Notes: generated by a model not told the origin, from the sequence alone. A stretch of 64,000 bases of DNA from Tillus elongatus (GCA_964006375.1 OZ023270.1:72940082-73004081); one strand, 5' to 3'. Shown: positions 44,541 to 57,417, counted from the stretch's first letter. Translations and numbers: made by a program.

Positions 44541-45440
44541 TTACTCCACCCATTCCAAAATCACTGTGCCTTGAACTAGTCTGCACAGCGATTGGTAGGG
44601 TGAAGTTTTATATTGCTCTGTCTCCGGTCTAGACTGACCGTAGATCAGTTGTCTTTTGCGGTCCAGACCTTTACACTCGCACAAGATGTGCTGGGCTGAT
44701 TCCTCCCCCTCGCCGCAGAATCTGTATGCGAGGTCCCCCTCGAACCGCCCCATTTTATGCTGGTGTTTCTTGACGGCCATGTGTCCCGTCAAGAGACCTG
44801 TTATGTTTCTGAGCTGCCCTCTGCTAATATTTAGCAGCTCCACAGCTCTCTTTGAACTGAGTTCGTCAATTACTGACTTCTCATGTCTGAGCCCTGGACA
44901 GTCTGCTCAGTACACCTCGTGTTCATTTCTGACCCAGGACTTAATGGCTCCCCTGACCGTGCTCTTTGTCACGCCCAGAACCGGTTCTGGTCCCATATAT
45001 GGTTCTGCTGACCCTCTCTTCGCGAGAATGTCAGCTTCTTCATTGCCTTTGACCCCTGAGTGACCCAGCACCCAGATGAGGGTGACCTCAGTCTGCACAG
45101 CCAGGTCGCTCGTCTCGTGTCGGCACTCACTCACCAGCCAAGGAATTTACCCGTTGGCTACTTAGGGCCCTAAGGGATGTCTGTGGCTATGAGGATCCGC
45201 TTGTTGGTGTAGCCTCTTCTCTTGTTCTCCTGCACACAGTGCAGGATGGCGTACATCTCGGCCTGAAGTCCGTTGCATAGGCTCCGAGGGAAATACTATG
45301 ACTTACCCTCGGTCCTTCCGAATAAACACCTGCCCCGTCCCACGCTCCCCGCCGTATCCGTCCGTGAACTAGACGATAGCGTCCCGTGGTATGCCCGGCG
45401 TCTCTTCCCGCCATGCCTCGCGGTCGGGGTTTTCCACTGT
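44541..45440 (-). pseudogene. LOA2 RNase H domain and C-terminal tail
   Basis: Frames give FTDGYGGERGTGQVFIRKD (about 45310-45375, catalytic D in xTDGY), LQAEMYAILHCVQENKRRGY (about 45225-45280, E), ILIATD (D), TLIWVLGHSGVKGNEEADIL (about 45030-45090, H and D), and GRFEGDLAYRFCGEGEESAQ with HILCECKGLDRKRQLIYG (44640-44760), the CCHC-like tail. Stops and frameshifts at about 45175, 45135 and 44905. Confidence 0.82.
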
Positions 45441-45816
45441 AAAGTTGTTTTACCTGCAGCGTAGGGGATATGCTTCCAGTACACCGCATCTAATGTGCCA
45501 GTCGAGCGATTTTTCCATTGTTTTTAGCAAGAAGGATATGAGACTTATTAGCCTCAGGGACTTTGCCTGGTCTGTTGGAAGCCCGGGTTTAGGAATGAAT
45601 ACAACCCTGGCCAGCCTGCATGCCCTCGGAATGTGCCCCAGAGCCAGGCTGGCCCTTATAATGAGGGTAAGCGCCGGCGCCAGTATATCTAGACCCCGTT
45701 GGAGCATGATGGGCATGATTCCATCAAATCACGGGGATTTGTATGGCTTGAAGCTGTTAATGGCCCATCTAATTTTGCTCCAAGCAACCACCTCTTTAGC
45801 GACTGCCCAGTCTACT

Positions 45817-46960
45817 CTAGTGTTCCCAGTCCGGAGGTGATTGGCTTATTATGTTACAGCCGGAGAAGTGCGTCTGGAGTAAAACTTTCATAGTTTCCTC
45901 CCCCGCGCTTGTAAAGCCTCCCGTGGATGTTATAAGGGTGCTTATGTTGGCCTGAGTGCCCTTGGACAGGATATTGTGTAGTCGAGCACTCTTGGATGTG
46001 TTTTCCACTTCCTCGCGGTGTCTCCTCCACGACTCCTTGGCGTCCCTCAGTCTTTTGTTATAGGTCGTTAGGGCATGTCTATATTCATACCATGCTCCCG
46101 ATCCTTTGTCCGCGTTAAACAGCTTACGAACATACGTCCTTCTTTGCCTGAGGGCCTCGTTACACCACGGGACATTCCTGGTGGACGCCCTCATTTTCAG
46201 GGGACAGTTGGCGTTATAGGCCGAGGTGATTGCGTCTCGCACTTGGGCTGCCGCAATCTCGAGCTCTATTGAATTGTCTATGGTACTCTTAACCCCCCGC
46301 AATTCCACTGCTAGGTCTGCCCTGTAGGCTTCCCAGTCTGCCTTGCGAGGGTCCCGGTACCATACCGTTTGTCTTTCGACTTTGGCGATTTCAAACCGGA
46401 TGTATCTGTGGTCTGAGCTACTCACTTCCCCAGACACAGCCCAGTTCTTAACAAAGTCACCCAGAAACTTGGTGGAAACTGTTATATCTAAAACTTCCTC
46501 ACGCCGTGTTGTGACGAAGGTCGGTTTATTATCTCTATTCAATATGTCTAAATTAAAATTAAAAAAGAATTGTAAACGTGACTCACCCCTAGAGTTTGTG
46601 TACGAGCTTCCCTACAACTCATGGTGCGCGTTCGCATCCATGCCGATGATGATCTGCCATCCACCTGCTCTGCTACCCACCATCAGCTGTTCGAATTCCT
46701 TGGGTGGAGGAGGGTCCATGCTGTCCCCTGGCTGATCCGACAGTAATGTCCCTCGCCCGATCCGCTCCTCCACATCGAATTTTGATTGTTGCCGGGTCCA
46801 TGGAACAGAATTAAAGGCATAAACTCTATCCCTTGCCTGACAAAAATGCAGGCCCTCGGGTTCTCGTGTAGATGAGCTTTCCAGCAGCTCCGCCGAGTCT
46901 CCTGATATCTCCTTTATAGGGGTACGGTTTCTGGATGAGGGCCACATCCGTGTTCCTCAG
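45817..46960 (-). pseudogene. LOA2 endonuclease domain
   Basis: MALRNTDVALIQKPYPYKGD (about 46905-46965), a damaged central part, QIIIGMDANAHHELWG (about 46612-46650; catalytic D and N), then RREEVLDITVSTKFLGDFVK and WAVSGEVSSSDHRYIRFEIA (about 46395-46510; SDHR motif). The 241-codon frame 45817-46542 continues through the long linker (RNVPWCNEALRQRRTYVRKL) towards the RT. This is an apurinic-type endonuclease of the I/LOA/R1 kind. A frame change separates the two halves. Confidence 0.85.
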
Positions 46961-47398
46961 AGCCATCAGTAGTCCGGTCATGGCTGCCCTACTGTGTTGG
47001 AGGTTGATCTGAAGGAACTGCCAGGTCCCTGGAACAGAATTAAAGGCAGAAACTCTATCCATTCCCTGACAAAAATGCAGGCCCGCGGGTTCTCGCTGGA
47101 TCTGCTGTATATGAGCTTTCCAGCAGCTCCGCCGAGTCTCCTGATCTCTGCTTTATAGGGGTACGGTTCCTTGATGAGGGCCACATCCGTGTTCCCCAGA
47201 GCCATCAACCCCTGGTTGCTTCCCCAGTGGGCGGAAGCTAACCCTTCCCAGCCCCCAGAATGCCTTGAAGGAGGTTCCTTCAAGGGCTCTGTAAGACGCC
47301 TGGTCGATCCAGAAGGCGAGAGTCTGTCCTTTCTCTTCTGCCTTCCTGCTTAGAACCGACCAGTGTTGTGTCCCCAGTCAGGGTTCTGGATCTTCAGT

Positions 47399-47665
47399 CT
47401 ACTGATCACCGTCTCCTGCGGGACGGTGGAACTGAGGCTCCCCTTCCTGAAGAGAGTCCACCGCAGCTACCATCGCAGCCAGGATCAGGTACGCTTTGCC
47501 CTGCTCTCGCGTGACCTCAGGATGGCGTCTGTCAATCACTGTCATCCCGAGGCCCTCCGCAGCCTCCCTATACGAGCCAGTCTGCGCCGGTGTTCCGACC
47601 CCTTTTGGGACGTCTGTCTGTAGTAGGCGTGCTAGAGCCCGAGCGCGGCCTCTTCTGACTCGCAC
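47399..47665 (-). pseudogene. LOA2 ORF1 (gag-like) remnant
   Basis: An 88-codon arginine-rich frame, RRGRARALARLLQTDVPKGV ... EGLGMTVIDRRHPEVTREQG, matching the position expected for ORF1 upstream of the endonuclease. The zinc knuckles are not present. Assignment rests mainly on position. Confidence 0.45.
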
Positions 47666-47868
47666 TCTCTTACGCCTTTACAGGTGCCCTGACCCTTTTG
47701 GGACGTCTGTCTGTAGTATGCGTGCTAGGGTCCGAGCGCGGCCTTTTCTGACTCGCACTCCCGTCTTGCGCCTTTACAGGTTTTTCGACCGTCCGCGTCC
47801 CGGTCGCCATTTTCTGCGCCCTCCGGAGTTTCTTTCTTTGCGCCCCGGAAAGACTCTTATGTTATAGC

Positions 47869-48064
47869 ACCCTTCGTGTAAGAGCCGTATGCCGTTCCAC
47901 AGCAAATTCTAAATTTCCCCGTTCTCCAATTAATTGTCTTACTCTTCTGCGACCATCGTAAAATCCAAAGACAGAATCGGGACTTGTCAGAGAACACAAC
48001 ACGATTCCATGCACCGTCCTAATTTGATCTGCCGTTACACCACTCCATCCGAGCAGCACAATGT
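47869..48064 (-). pseudogene. Tc1-like transposase fragment
   Basis: TADQIRTVHGIVLCSLTSPD, SVFGFYDGRRRVRQLIGERG, NLEFAVERHTALT: a ~60-codon remnant of the Tc1 block around the first catalytic aspartate (normally SDESRF; here LTSPDSVF, shifted). The rest of the transposase is absent. Confidence 0.7.
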
Positions 48065-48135
48065 CGAGGTGTTAGTGGGGGACATAAAAATGGTATTTAC
48101 GAACGAAGCCCAAAAGCGCGTATTCTATTCTTATG

Positions 48136-48172
48136 AAAATGCACTGCTATAATACACTTGCTGCGTCCAGAA
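48136..48172. repeat. Repeat K end motif
   Basis: gcactgctataatacacttg followed by ctgcgtccag is the K/MITE terminal motif, about 100 bases upstream of a PITP exon acceptor. Confidence 0.55.
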
Positions 48173-48271
48173 ATGTTTATTTTTAGTTGTTGTTGCAAAA
48201 TGTCCAAAGCTTGAATGTAGAAAAAATAAAGTGATTGCCTTTGATGATTGTACTGTAAACATGATTTTCAG

Positions 48272-48349
48272 AATCCACACTTTATGAAGGACAAGTTCAC
48301 CTTAGTTATTGAAACGTTACATGCATCTGATAAAGGATATCAAGAGAAT
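48272..48349 (+). CDS. vib: PITP alternative exon 3a (26 codons)
   Basis: The acceptor aacatgattttcag ends at 48271 and the donor gtgagt starts at 48350. The 78-base exon is phase 0 at both ends and reads NPHFMKDKFTLVIETLHAS then DKGYQEN. It follows directly on VIT of the upstream exon and joins [10 protein letters not shown] of the exon at 60521, matching the family sequence around NEYMKEDFLIKIETWH in mammals. It aligns without gaps to exon 3b 203 bases downstream (12 of 26 residues identical), so a transcript should use one or the other. Including both would keep frame but duplicate a structural segment. Confidence 0.92.
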
Positions 48350-48552
48350 GTGAGTAATCTTGAATTTTTTGTTTTCTCTTTTCTGGGTTGTTTTCATCTG
48401 TGGTGGTGTCTTCGGTTATGGTTGGTGATTGGAACACATACCTGTACATATATATCATCTAATCATAATTGTCTGTGGTTCTGTCATTCTAAACTGTACA
48501 TAACTTGCGACTGGTATGCTCGGGACTGTTTCTTTTTGGTGTAATGGTGAAG
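48350..48552 (+). other. 203-base intron between the duplicated PITP exons
   Basis: A short, AT-rich intron with gtgagt donor and actgtttctttttggtgtaa ... gaag acceptor. The shortness and absence of transposons contrast with the flanking introns of 8.8 and 11.9 kb and suggest that it is constrained, possibly holding splicing-choice signals. No specific docking or selector sequence was identified. Confidence 0.6.
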
Positions 48553-48630
48553 AACCCCGGTTATATGAAGGAGAACTTTGTGATATGTATCGAGAGTATG
48601 CATATCGGTGATACTGGTAACCAACAAAAT
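48553..48630 (+). CDS. vib: PITP alternative exon 3b (26 codons)
   Basis: The acceptor ends gtgaag at 48552 and the donor gtaagt starts at 48631. It reads NPGYMKENFVICIESMHIG then DTGNQQN: 78 bases, phase 0 on both sides, exactly the length of exon 3a. Identical positions with 3a are N, P, M, K, F, I, E, H, D, G, Q and N. Differences concentrate in the beta-strand core (FTLVIETL against FVICIESM) and the following turn. The open frame, conserved length and good splice sites argue that both exons are functional. Confidence 0.92.
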
Positions 48631-48830
48631 GTAAGTACCATGTGTTTATTAGAATGTTTCTTTCTGTTAGTCCTTAACATAATTTTTACGTTGGTATGTT
48701 GGTTTAATGGTGTATTATACAGGTAATTCTGAGCAAAAAGTACATAGCGTAACCATATGTACAGGTTGAGTCAACAATTGAATACAATAAGTATGTTGTT
48801 TATGGTTAAAGTTTTAAAATAAAATGTATA

Positions 48831-50731
48831 TAAGGTGGCACATTGAAAACGAAACAGACCGATTTGCGCCCAGAGAAATTTTTTTGTAAGAAACGCTGAA
48901 ACACGTCAATTTTAACATTGAGGGGGGCATGTTGTGACATAAAACTCAACTTTGTCACATAAACCCCTTGAGGGTGGTGATAACAACCCTTATATTTTAA
49001 ATAGGGAACATGGGTCGAGTGTTACATCACTTGAAAGCTCTTTCTTTTCTGAATTCAGCACACTAATTTTTTTGGAAGTTTTATCAACTCGTTTAAAAAT
49101 TATTCACAGTTGAAGATGCAAAAACGCATTTCAGTCAATCCGATAAGAAATGTGCTCATAGTCAATGTTTTGTTGGTTTGTAAACAAAAAATTGACTATC
49201 AGAACATGTCTTATCAGAATGACAGAAATGCGGTTTATTATTTCAGTTTATTGGTCGGTTTGATACTTGATGGTACTACCGAAAATTAATTTCACAATGG
49301 TGTATTCTGTAGAAGAAAGAGTTGAAATAATTACGCTTTTCTTCAAAAACGATGACTGTGCCAACCGCACCGCAAATTTGTTTAATGAACGACATCCGAA
49401 CAGACATGTTAACAGAAAATACATTTTGAAGTTAGTTGCAAAGTTTCGACAAAGTGGTTCAGTAGCCAACAAAAAACGGGATCCTGAACGTGAATTTCCG
49501 GTTAGAAACTACTGAGAGAAGTTTTAGGACAAATTGCTGCAGACCCAACTTTGAGCACAAGAAAATTGGCCACTGTTCCAAACATCAAAAGAAGAACTTT
49601 TCAGCGAATATTGAAGCATCATAAATTTCACCCGTATAAAATTCATCTTGTACAACAACTGAATGAAGATGATTTTGATCGGCGGCTGGAGTTTTGTGAA
49701 GTTATGACTGCACGAATAGCTGATAACGGGAACTTTCTGTTCAATATCTGTTTTTCAGACGAGTGTACGTTTTTATTAAACTCTACAGTCAATCGTCATA
49801 ATTGTCGTTATTGGGTAGATAATAATCCAAGAAATTTTCACGAAGTCCACACTCAAACTCCACATAAATTGAATGTCTGGACTGGCATTTTTGGAGACCG
49901 TTTAATCGGACCAATTTTTCTTGATGGCAATTTGAATGGCGAAACGTATTTGGAGTTACTAGAAGATATCGTTTACCCTCTACTAATTGACATTGTTAAA
50001 AATGATGATCGCTATCCAGAAAATCAATTAGTGTTTCAACAAGATGGAGCTGCTCCGCATTTTTCACGACGTGTTAGGGAGTTTTTGAACAGAGAGTTTC
50101 CAGGACAATGGATTGGGCGTACAGATGCTAGATCACCTGATTTAACTCCTTTAGACTTCTTTCTATGGGGCCATTTAAAGAGTAGAATTTACGCAACAGA
50201 ACCGGAGCCTCTGGAAGAATTACGACGAAGCATTGTTGAATAATGCCGTCTAGTAACTCCACAAATGCTCCAGAATATCAGAGCTTTGTACTTTTGTATG
50301 GAAGCTGTTGGTCAACAATTTGAACACTTACTTAACTGAATGAACATTTTTGAACGTTTGGTTTTGTTTTTTTTTTTTTTAGTTTTTTTTAAACGAAAAA
50401 TTGACTAACTAGTGCATTTCTTATCACAATGAATGAAATACATTCTTGCAACTCCAACTGTAAATAATTTTTTAACGAGTTGATAAAACTTCCAAAAAAA
50501 TTAGTGTGCTGAATTCAGAAAAGAAAGATCTTTCAAATGTTGTAACACTCGACCCATGTTCCCTATTTAAAATATAAGGGTTGTTATCACCACCCTTAAG
50601 GGGTTGATGTGACAGAGTTTTATGTCAAAACATGTCCCCTTCAATATTAAAATTAATGTGTTTCAGCGTTTCTTAAAAAAAATTCTCTGGACGCAAATCG
50701 GTCTGTTTCGTTTTCAATGCGCCATCCTGTA
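48831..50731 (+). mobile_element. T1: Tc1/mariner-superfamily transposon with long terminal inverted repeats
   Basis: The left end is ggtggcacattgaaaacgaa (48833-) and the right end cgttttcaatgcgccatcct (to 50728). The inverted similarity extends about 270-340 bases inward on each side (e.g. agtgtgctgaattcag in both). TA flanks the right end. It encloses a single transposase gene on the + strand. T2 (58774-60149) is an inverted, deleted copy of the same family. Inserted in the PITP intron 48631-60520. Confidence 0.9.
49297..50243 (+). pseudogene. T1 transposase (DDE, Tc1/mariner superfamily), nearly intact
   Basis: 49297-49515 encodes the N-terminal helix-turn-helix: YSVEERVEIITLFFKNDDCA, NLFNERHPNRHVNRKYIL and KFRQSGSVANKKR. 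A frameshift near 49505-49520 separates it from 49533-50243: VLGQIAADPTLSTRKLA, the second helix-turn-helix IKRRTFQRILKHHKFHPYKI, ICFSDECTFLLNS (first D), VWTGIFGDRLIGPIFLDG, VFQQDGAAPHFSRRV (second D), and SPDLTPLDFFLWGHLKSRIY (third D). T1 has lost five codons (of the GAIEWPP block) between the second and third D; T2 retains them and gives 41 residues between the two, a DD41D-type spacing. Normal length about 330-340 codons. Confidence 0.9.
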
Positions 50732-51420
50732 TATTATTTATATTAATTGAGCGCATTTTAAAATTATTCTGGATTGTACAGGTGTCCCAGTTTGGTTGCA
50801 ATTGCTGGGTACCTAAGTTATTAGTAATGATAGAACCTTGCGATTTTTACGTGCCTGAGCTACTTTTTTTGTTAAACGAAAGTTGCCGTAAACAAAATTG
50901 CCATAGCTAGTTTCGGAGATACAGGGCGATATTGAAAATTTTGCATTTTTAGGTACCCTTTGTCTTTCAGTTGTCTGACGACTTGTCAAAAAGGTAAAAA
51001 CGAATCCTTTTAAAACTTTTTACTTAGAATTTTCGTGCAGTTAGTTTTTTTTTTCTAAATATTACTGTTTTTGAAATATTGACCAATGTTTTTTTTTTAA
51101 TCGGACAGCCTATATATTTGACCAGGAATTAATTTGCATTTTCACAAGCTTCACAGAAATATATAACATTATGGGTCTATTTTAATAAACAAGGAAAAAA
51201 TCTTAATTTTCATAATTCGCATTCAAAATTTTGCAGTAGGCCATGCACAAAAAATGCTGCTGTTTATCGTTTGCCAGGAAGCAAGTGACAGTTCCCAGAA
51301 TTTGTTCTATGCTGTGTCACTGCTTGTCTTAGTTAAATAAATTTTGTGTTTCATTTTCAAATTTGGCTGTTTTTAGCGAATTTTTCGTAAACGAAAAATT
51401 CACTAATGAGGAGACCTGTG
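50732..51420. other. AT-rich intronic DNA
   Basis: No gene recognised; the segment 51380-51415 (aacgaaaaattcactaatga) belongs to repeat K. Confidence 0.45.
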
Positions 51421-51421
51421 G

Positions 51422-51423
<2 letters not shown>

Positions 51424-51464
<41 letters not shown>
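51424..51464. repeat. (TA)n microsatellite
   Basis: Uninterrupted TA dinucleotides. Confidence 0.97.
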
Positions 51465-51465
<1 letters not shown>

Positions 51466-51489
51466 TTAGGAATATTTTTTAAATATACA

Positions 51490-53240
<1,751 letters not shown>

Positions 53241-53570
53241 TGTTTTGTATTTATTTACTGTGTGAAGGTATATTTGTGACTGTGGCAGTTAACCAAGCTT
53301 TCGAACATTTTGAGAAGTACGATATGTTAGCTTGCTTTATATGTCTAATTTATATTCACCTACCGATGTGTATAGCCAAAATATTATAGAATATGTAAAT
53401 AAAGAACAGAATAATTTTGACATTAACAAGCATATATTATATGTAACAGTGTTGTGCTATATACATTTTGCTCAGAATCACCTGTATATTAATATAATGT
53501 TACGTTATTAACACTTATTATAGATAATTACACAGCTTTGCTATAGATAGGACACTAATATATTTTAAGT
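53241..53570. other. AT-rich intronic DNA, no feature recognised
   Basis: No ORF or repeat matched within the window. Confidence 0.45.
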
Positions 53571-53850
53571 ACAGTGGCCATGCCTTCTTGGCCGCCATTC
53601 ATCATTTTTTGTACAGAGTCTTATGGGAGAAACAGGAAAATCGGAGCATTTCTGTGTTAATCGATTCACCAGTGAGGAAAAATGGACAAAGGTCACAAGT
53701 AATAATTATGAAGAAATGACTCATGTGATATTTCATTATCGTAGTGTCTTTTTTTAAATTAGAAAATGTAAATTAAAATCTCGTTCTCGATTCCCGCAAA
53801 ATTTCAAATCGACTGTAATGTCAATTGTCATATTAGTTCGAGAGCTTACA
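53571..53850. repeat. ~280-base repeat, inverted copy at 57730-58045
   Basis: It shares cattacagtc/gactgtaatg, atctcgttctcgatt, atgactcatgtgatattt and tttttgtacagagtctta with 57730-58045 in opposite orientation. The outer ends read cagtggccat. Probably a nonautonomous DNA transposon; the two copies bracket J8 and the S-LOA chimera. Confidence 0.65.
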
Positions 53851-54030
53851 TCGCCTGAAAAGTATTCTGTAGTGCACAGAACACTCCCTATAGAAGGGAA
53901 ACGCCAATGCTGACGTTTTGAACATTATTGCAGCGCCTCTGGCGGACGTGATGGATTAATAAGTCACACGCGGGAAATTTGATTTGATTTTCCTTTGTCA
54001 GATCCAAATAAGTTTTATTTTGTTTTTTTT

Positions 54031-55000
54031 ATTTTTTATTATTTCAACAACACACCACGAGGGCTTGCAGCCTAAACACTATCGTACCGTGGGTGTCGAC
54101 AAGGAGGAAAGAGGCAACTTCTTAATTCTGGACTTGAAGGTTTGGAGGTTCGGCAGAGAAGGAAAAACATGTGCCGGCAAGGAATTCCACAACTTGGAAG
54201 TAGTCGGGACAAAAGAGCGGGCATAACAAGATGTTCTATGTCTGGTGACTTGGACAGTAAAAGGGTGCATTCGCTCTGTTCCCCTGGTAGATCTGCAGTG
54301 CCCGTGCAGATATCTATAAAAGAGAGAGAGGTCACCAACGGCAAGATACGGCAGCCTTTGGGTGAGGATAAGGTCACCAATGAGAAGTATAGCTCTCTTC
54401 TAAATGGAGTCTAGGATAGTGTGTGTAGAAGCGACAGCAGCACCCCAGATGTGGGAACAGTATTCGAAGTTTGGTCATATTTGTGAAGTATATAAGGTAT
54501 AGAGATTAGCTGGTGAAAAGTATTTGCGGGCCCGGAAGAAGAAACCTAATTTCTTAGCAGCCGCTTCTGCAATTGATGTGACATGTTGGTGCCATTTGAG
54601 ATTTAGATCCACAGAAATGCCAACAAGTGAAAAGGACTCATTATTTTGAATAACTTGGTTGTTTATTGTGATGGGTCTAGGGCTGGTGTATCTCTTATGA
54701 GAAAGAAAGCAAGACTGATTTGGTGGGGTTGAATTGTACAAGATTTCTACTTCCCCAGCCTAATATTTTTTGGAGATCCTCGGAGACAGAACCCTCCATG
54801 AGTCTGCGATCCTCATTTAATTGGGCTAAAGAGACGGGCTTAGAATATTGTATATTTGAGTGGAGGGTGCTGTCGTCCGCGTACTTGAACTGGGTTGGAT
54901 GTGCTAGAGAGGAGGTAATTGATGTGGAGAAGAAACAAAGTAGGGGCTAAAGCTGAACCTTGAGGAACTTCTGCATTAATTGGATACAGTTTAGAGGAAT
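54031..55000 (-). mobile_element. J-family retrotransposon copy J8, 5'-truncated
   Basis: It has the 3' end at 54031 and truncates at 55000 within the NAGVPQG region. Frames hold SFVPTTSKLWNSLPAHVFPS (about 54150), VGISVDLNLKWHQHVTSIAE (about 54590) and degraded YADD sequence near 54880 (a 3-base loss at cgtacttg). About 80 bases near 54290 are deleted. Antisense in the PITP intron. Confidence 0.92.
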
Positions 55001-55458
55001 TTATTGGATTAGCGTACTGTATAATTTACACAAATAAACAAATAACAAATAACATTTTTATTGTTGCTAAAGTTTTGCTGTAAGCAGAGTGAGCTGAAGG
55101 CTACACGAGCTTATAAAGAATGATGTTATCTTACAAACGAAAATGAAGTATAGACTGGATACTGAAACCAGCTACCAACTGTCGCTTTCAAGATGTTCCT
55201 GAACAACGTCAGAGAATATGTATGTTGTATGGGCATGAATTTAAGACGTTATATTACAAAGTTCATTGAGTAGGAAAATAGTCAATTTTATTGACTAAGA
55301 AAATAGTAAACTTCATTGACTAAAAAAATAATATACTGATGTACCAATGAACGCTATAATGAAAATATATAAGTGGTAAAACGTGTAAAACGTTACAAAG
55401 TAGCATTCGCTAGTGAATAGTTGAAAATTTATAGCTCAGAAAATCCATGTATGTGACC
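55001..55458. other. AT-rich intronic DNA
   Basis: No gene recognised; short repeated ttcattgacta motifs at 55262-55320. Confidence 0.4.
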
Positions 55459-55486
55459 CTTGTAATGAGTAGTGATAATTATTCAG
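55459..55486 (+). repeat. 28-bp flanking repeat (probable target-site duplication), left
   Basis: cttgtaatga...gtgataattattcag matches 57432-57459 at 26 of 28 positions, bracketing the S-LOA composite. Confidence 0.75.
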
Positions 55487-56276
55487 ACCCTGTGGGTCTG
55501 GGGACTAACTAAAAGAATGGGCCGAAGATAACTCCTGCCTGTCGTAATAGGCGACTAATCGGAGTCAAACACTGGCAGGGGACTTGTCCAGGTGGGCTTG
55601 AAGGGAGGCGGATATCTCTGGGGAGTGATGTGCACCCGGATTTTAAGGCCTCCACTCTGGGCTTAGAAATGGACAATTGATTTCACATGGTTGTTACTTG
55701 GGGACAGGGTTCCAAATGATACCGGCTTGGGTTGAGTGCTGGCGGGTGTCATGTATCCAGACGACCCGGAGGGGTTGAGATCTGTGATGAGTGGTATACA
55801 CCCGGAGTTTCAGGCCCCCACTGCGTGCTACGAAACGGCCGGACAACCTCGCTTGGGTGATGCTCGGTAGCGGGACTCGATTGGGTGTTGCCTTGAGTCT
55901 AACACTGTTGGGTCCTGGATTTAGACGAGCCTGGGGGGAGCTGAGATCTCTAGGGGTGGATTACGACGAAAGATTGGATGCTGCTTGAGAGCGGGACTTT
56001 ATGATACCGCCTCGAGGCAAACACTGACGGATGTCGGGTCCAAACGAACTCGGAGAAAGGTTATCTCTCTTTCAGTTTCGAAACGGGCAAGCGACTTCAC
56101 TCAGATGGCAGTACACCTGCCAAACAAACTGTCATCCTCAAGAAAAGATCGAATCCCGCAGGGAACTGGAATTGATGGGTGAAATTTAAATAATTAGGCG
56201 TGAGCCACAATAAGCCTAAGAAGTGGAGGAACTGGAATAGCCCACTCACAATAAATCTAATCGAATCTAATCTAAC
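55487..56276 (+). mobile_element. Family S element, monomeric copy (5' half of chimera)
   Basis: It begins with the S hairpin accctgtgggtctgggg and the leader aactcctgcctgtcg, runs through the GC-rich sub-repeats and ends with the LOA-like 3' UTR (gcccactcacaataaatcta) and an AATCT tail at 56255-56276. It is the reverse orientation of 4364-5964 but a single unit. LOA coding sequence begins immediately after the tail. Open frames at 55791-56182 are incidental. Confidence 0.82.
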
Positions 56277-57417
56277 AACTTACAGATTAAAACAAACGGC
56301 CGACAGCATGCCGAAGGAAATCAGTTTGGGAGGGTCCGGACTCCTTGATGACATTGAGGGTCATGAGATTCTGGGAATGGTTTCAGACTTGATGCCTACA
56401 AAGATCAGTAGAGACCTGTCTTTCAAGACCGTCCTCCCGGAAAGGGAGGACTGGGAACTCAATCAAACGACCCTATCGAGAACTGATCTCTGCTGGTATG
56501 CCGACGGCTCCAAAACCAATATGGGAGTAGGAGCCGGCGCATATGGGGGCAACACTGATGCTAGACTATCAACTAGCCTCAGCAAGTACGCAACAATACA
56601 CCAGGCAGAAGTGTATGCCATCGAGATGTGTGCAAGGGAAAGCATAGGAAACCAGTGCACACACAAATCGATAAAGGTATATACAGATAGACAAGCTGCA
56701 ATAAATGCTCTTGATTCCTACCGTTGCAATTCAAAAACCTTATGGAGTTGTAAATCTGCCCTCAACGAACTGGGCAGCTGTAATGAGGTGTCACTGGTCT
56801 GGATACCGGGTCACTTGGACCATGATGGCAATGTTGCAGCTGATGCGCTTGCCAGGAGTGGAGCCCAGAGGAACTCCATCGGACCAGAACCTCTGCTGGA
56901 GATATCATCATGCACAGCAAAACGCACCTTAAAGACCTGGACAGAAAGAATGACAGTCCAGCAATGGCAAAATCTGCCAGGGTTAGCTCACTCTAAGGCC
57001 TTCATAAATGGCCTGTCTGAGTCAATGGCTAAAAAATTTCTAGAGTTAAACAGACAACAACTGAGTACTCTAGTCGGCCTGTATACAGGACACTGCCGCC
57101 TGCGTCACCACATGCAACGTATTGGAGTCGGTCAGGAGACCGTGCCGGCTGTGTATGGAGAGTGACGAGACAGCAGAGCACGTACTGTGTTCCTGTCCGG
57201 CGGTGGACAGGACTAGATACCTGCTCTTTGGCAAGACAAAGCTTGCTCCGGAAGATCTGGATCAACTTTCGCCCACAAAGATTATCGACCTCTGCAGGAG
57301 GCTGGCTTTGTTGGGCGAAATATAGGCCATTAGGCGTGAGCTACAATAGACCTTATGGTCGCGGTGGAGGGACCGGTATGGCCCACTCACATTCAAACCT
57401 AACCTAACTTAACCTAA
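56277..57417 (+). mobile_element. LOA-family copy D (3' half of chimera)
   Basis: It starts mid-ORF2 at TYRLKQTADSMPKEIS and runs to the AACCT tail (57400-57417). It contains the best preserved RNase H of the family. Confidence 0.93.
56278..57165 (+). pseudogene. LOA copy D RNase H domain, ~295 codons open
   Basis: From TYRLKQTADSMPKEISLGGS the frame runs through LCWYADGSKTNMGVGAGAYG (xDGS, catalytic D), HQAEVYAIEMCARES (E), IKVYTDRQAAINALDSYRCN (D), VSLVWIPGHLDHDGNVAADA (H, D), WTERMTVQQWQNLPGLAHSK and LSTLVGLYTGHCRLRHHMQR. A frameshift at about 57140 moves the cysteine tail (RLCMESDETAEHVLCSCPA) to the next frame, ending at 57325. All RNase H catalytic residues are present. The RT is absent, so this is a partial protein. 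Confidence 0.9.

Larger units (their letters stand above)
44470..47868 (-). mobile_element. LOA2: second RNase H non-LTR family, internally deleted
   Basis: From right to left: a gag/ORF1 remnant (47399-47665), endonuclease (45817-47283), RT fingers (45450-45716), then a jump directly into RNase H (about 45060-45440) and the C-terminal zinc-type tail (44541-44843). The central RT palm, including YADD, and the thumb are missing. Internal tandem duplications lie at 46800-47270 and 47599-47787. Related to but clearly distinct from copies A-D: WVLGHSGVKGNEEADILAKR here against WIPGHSDHDGNVAADALARS there. Confidence 0.88.
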
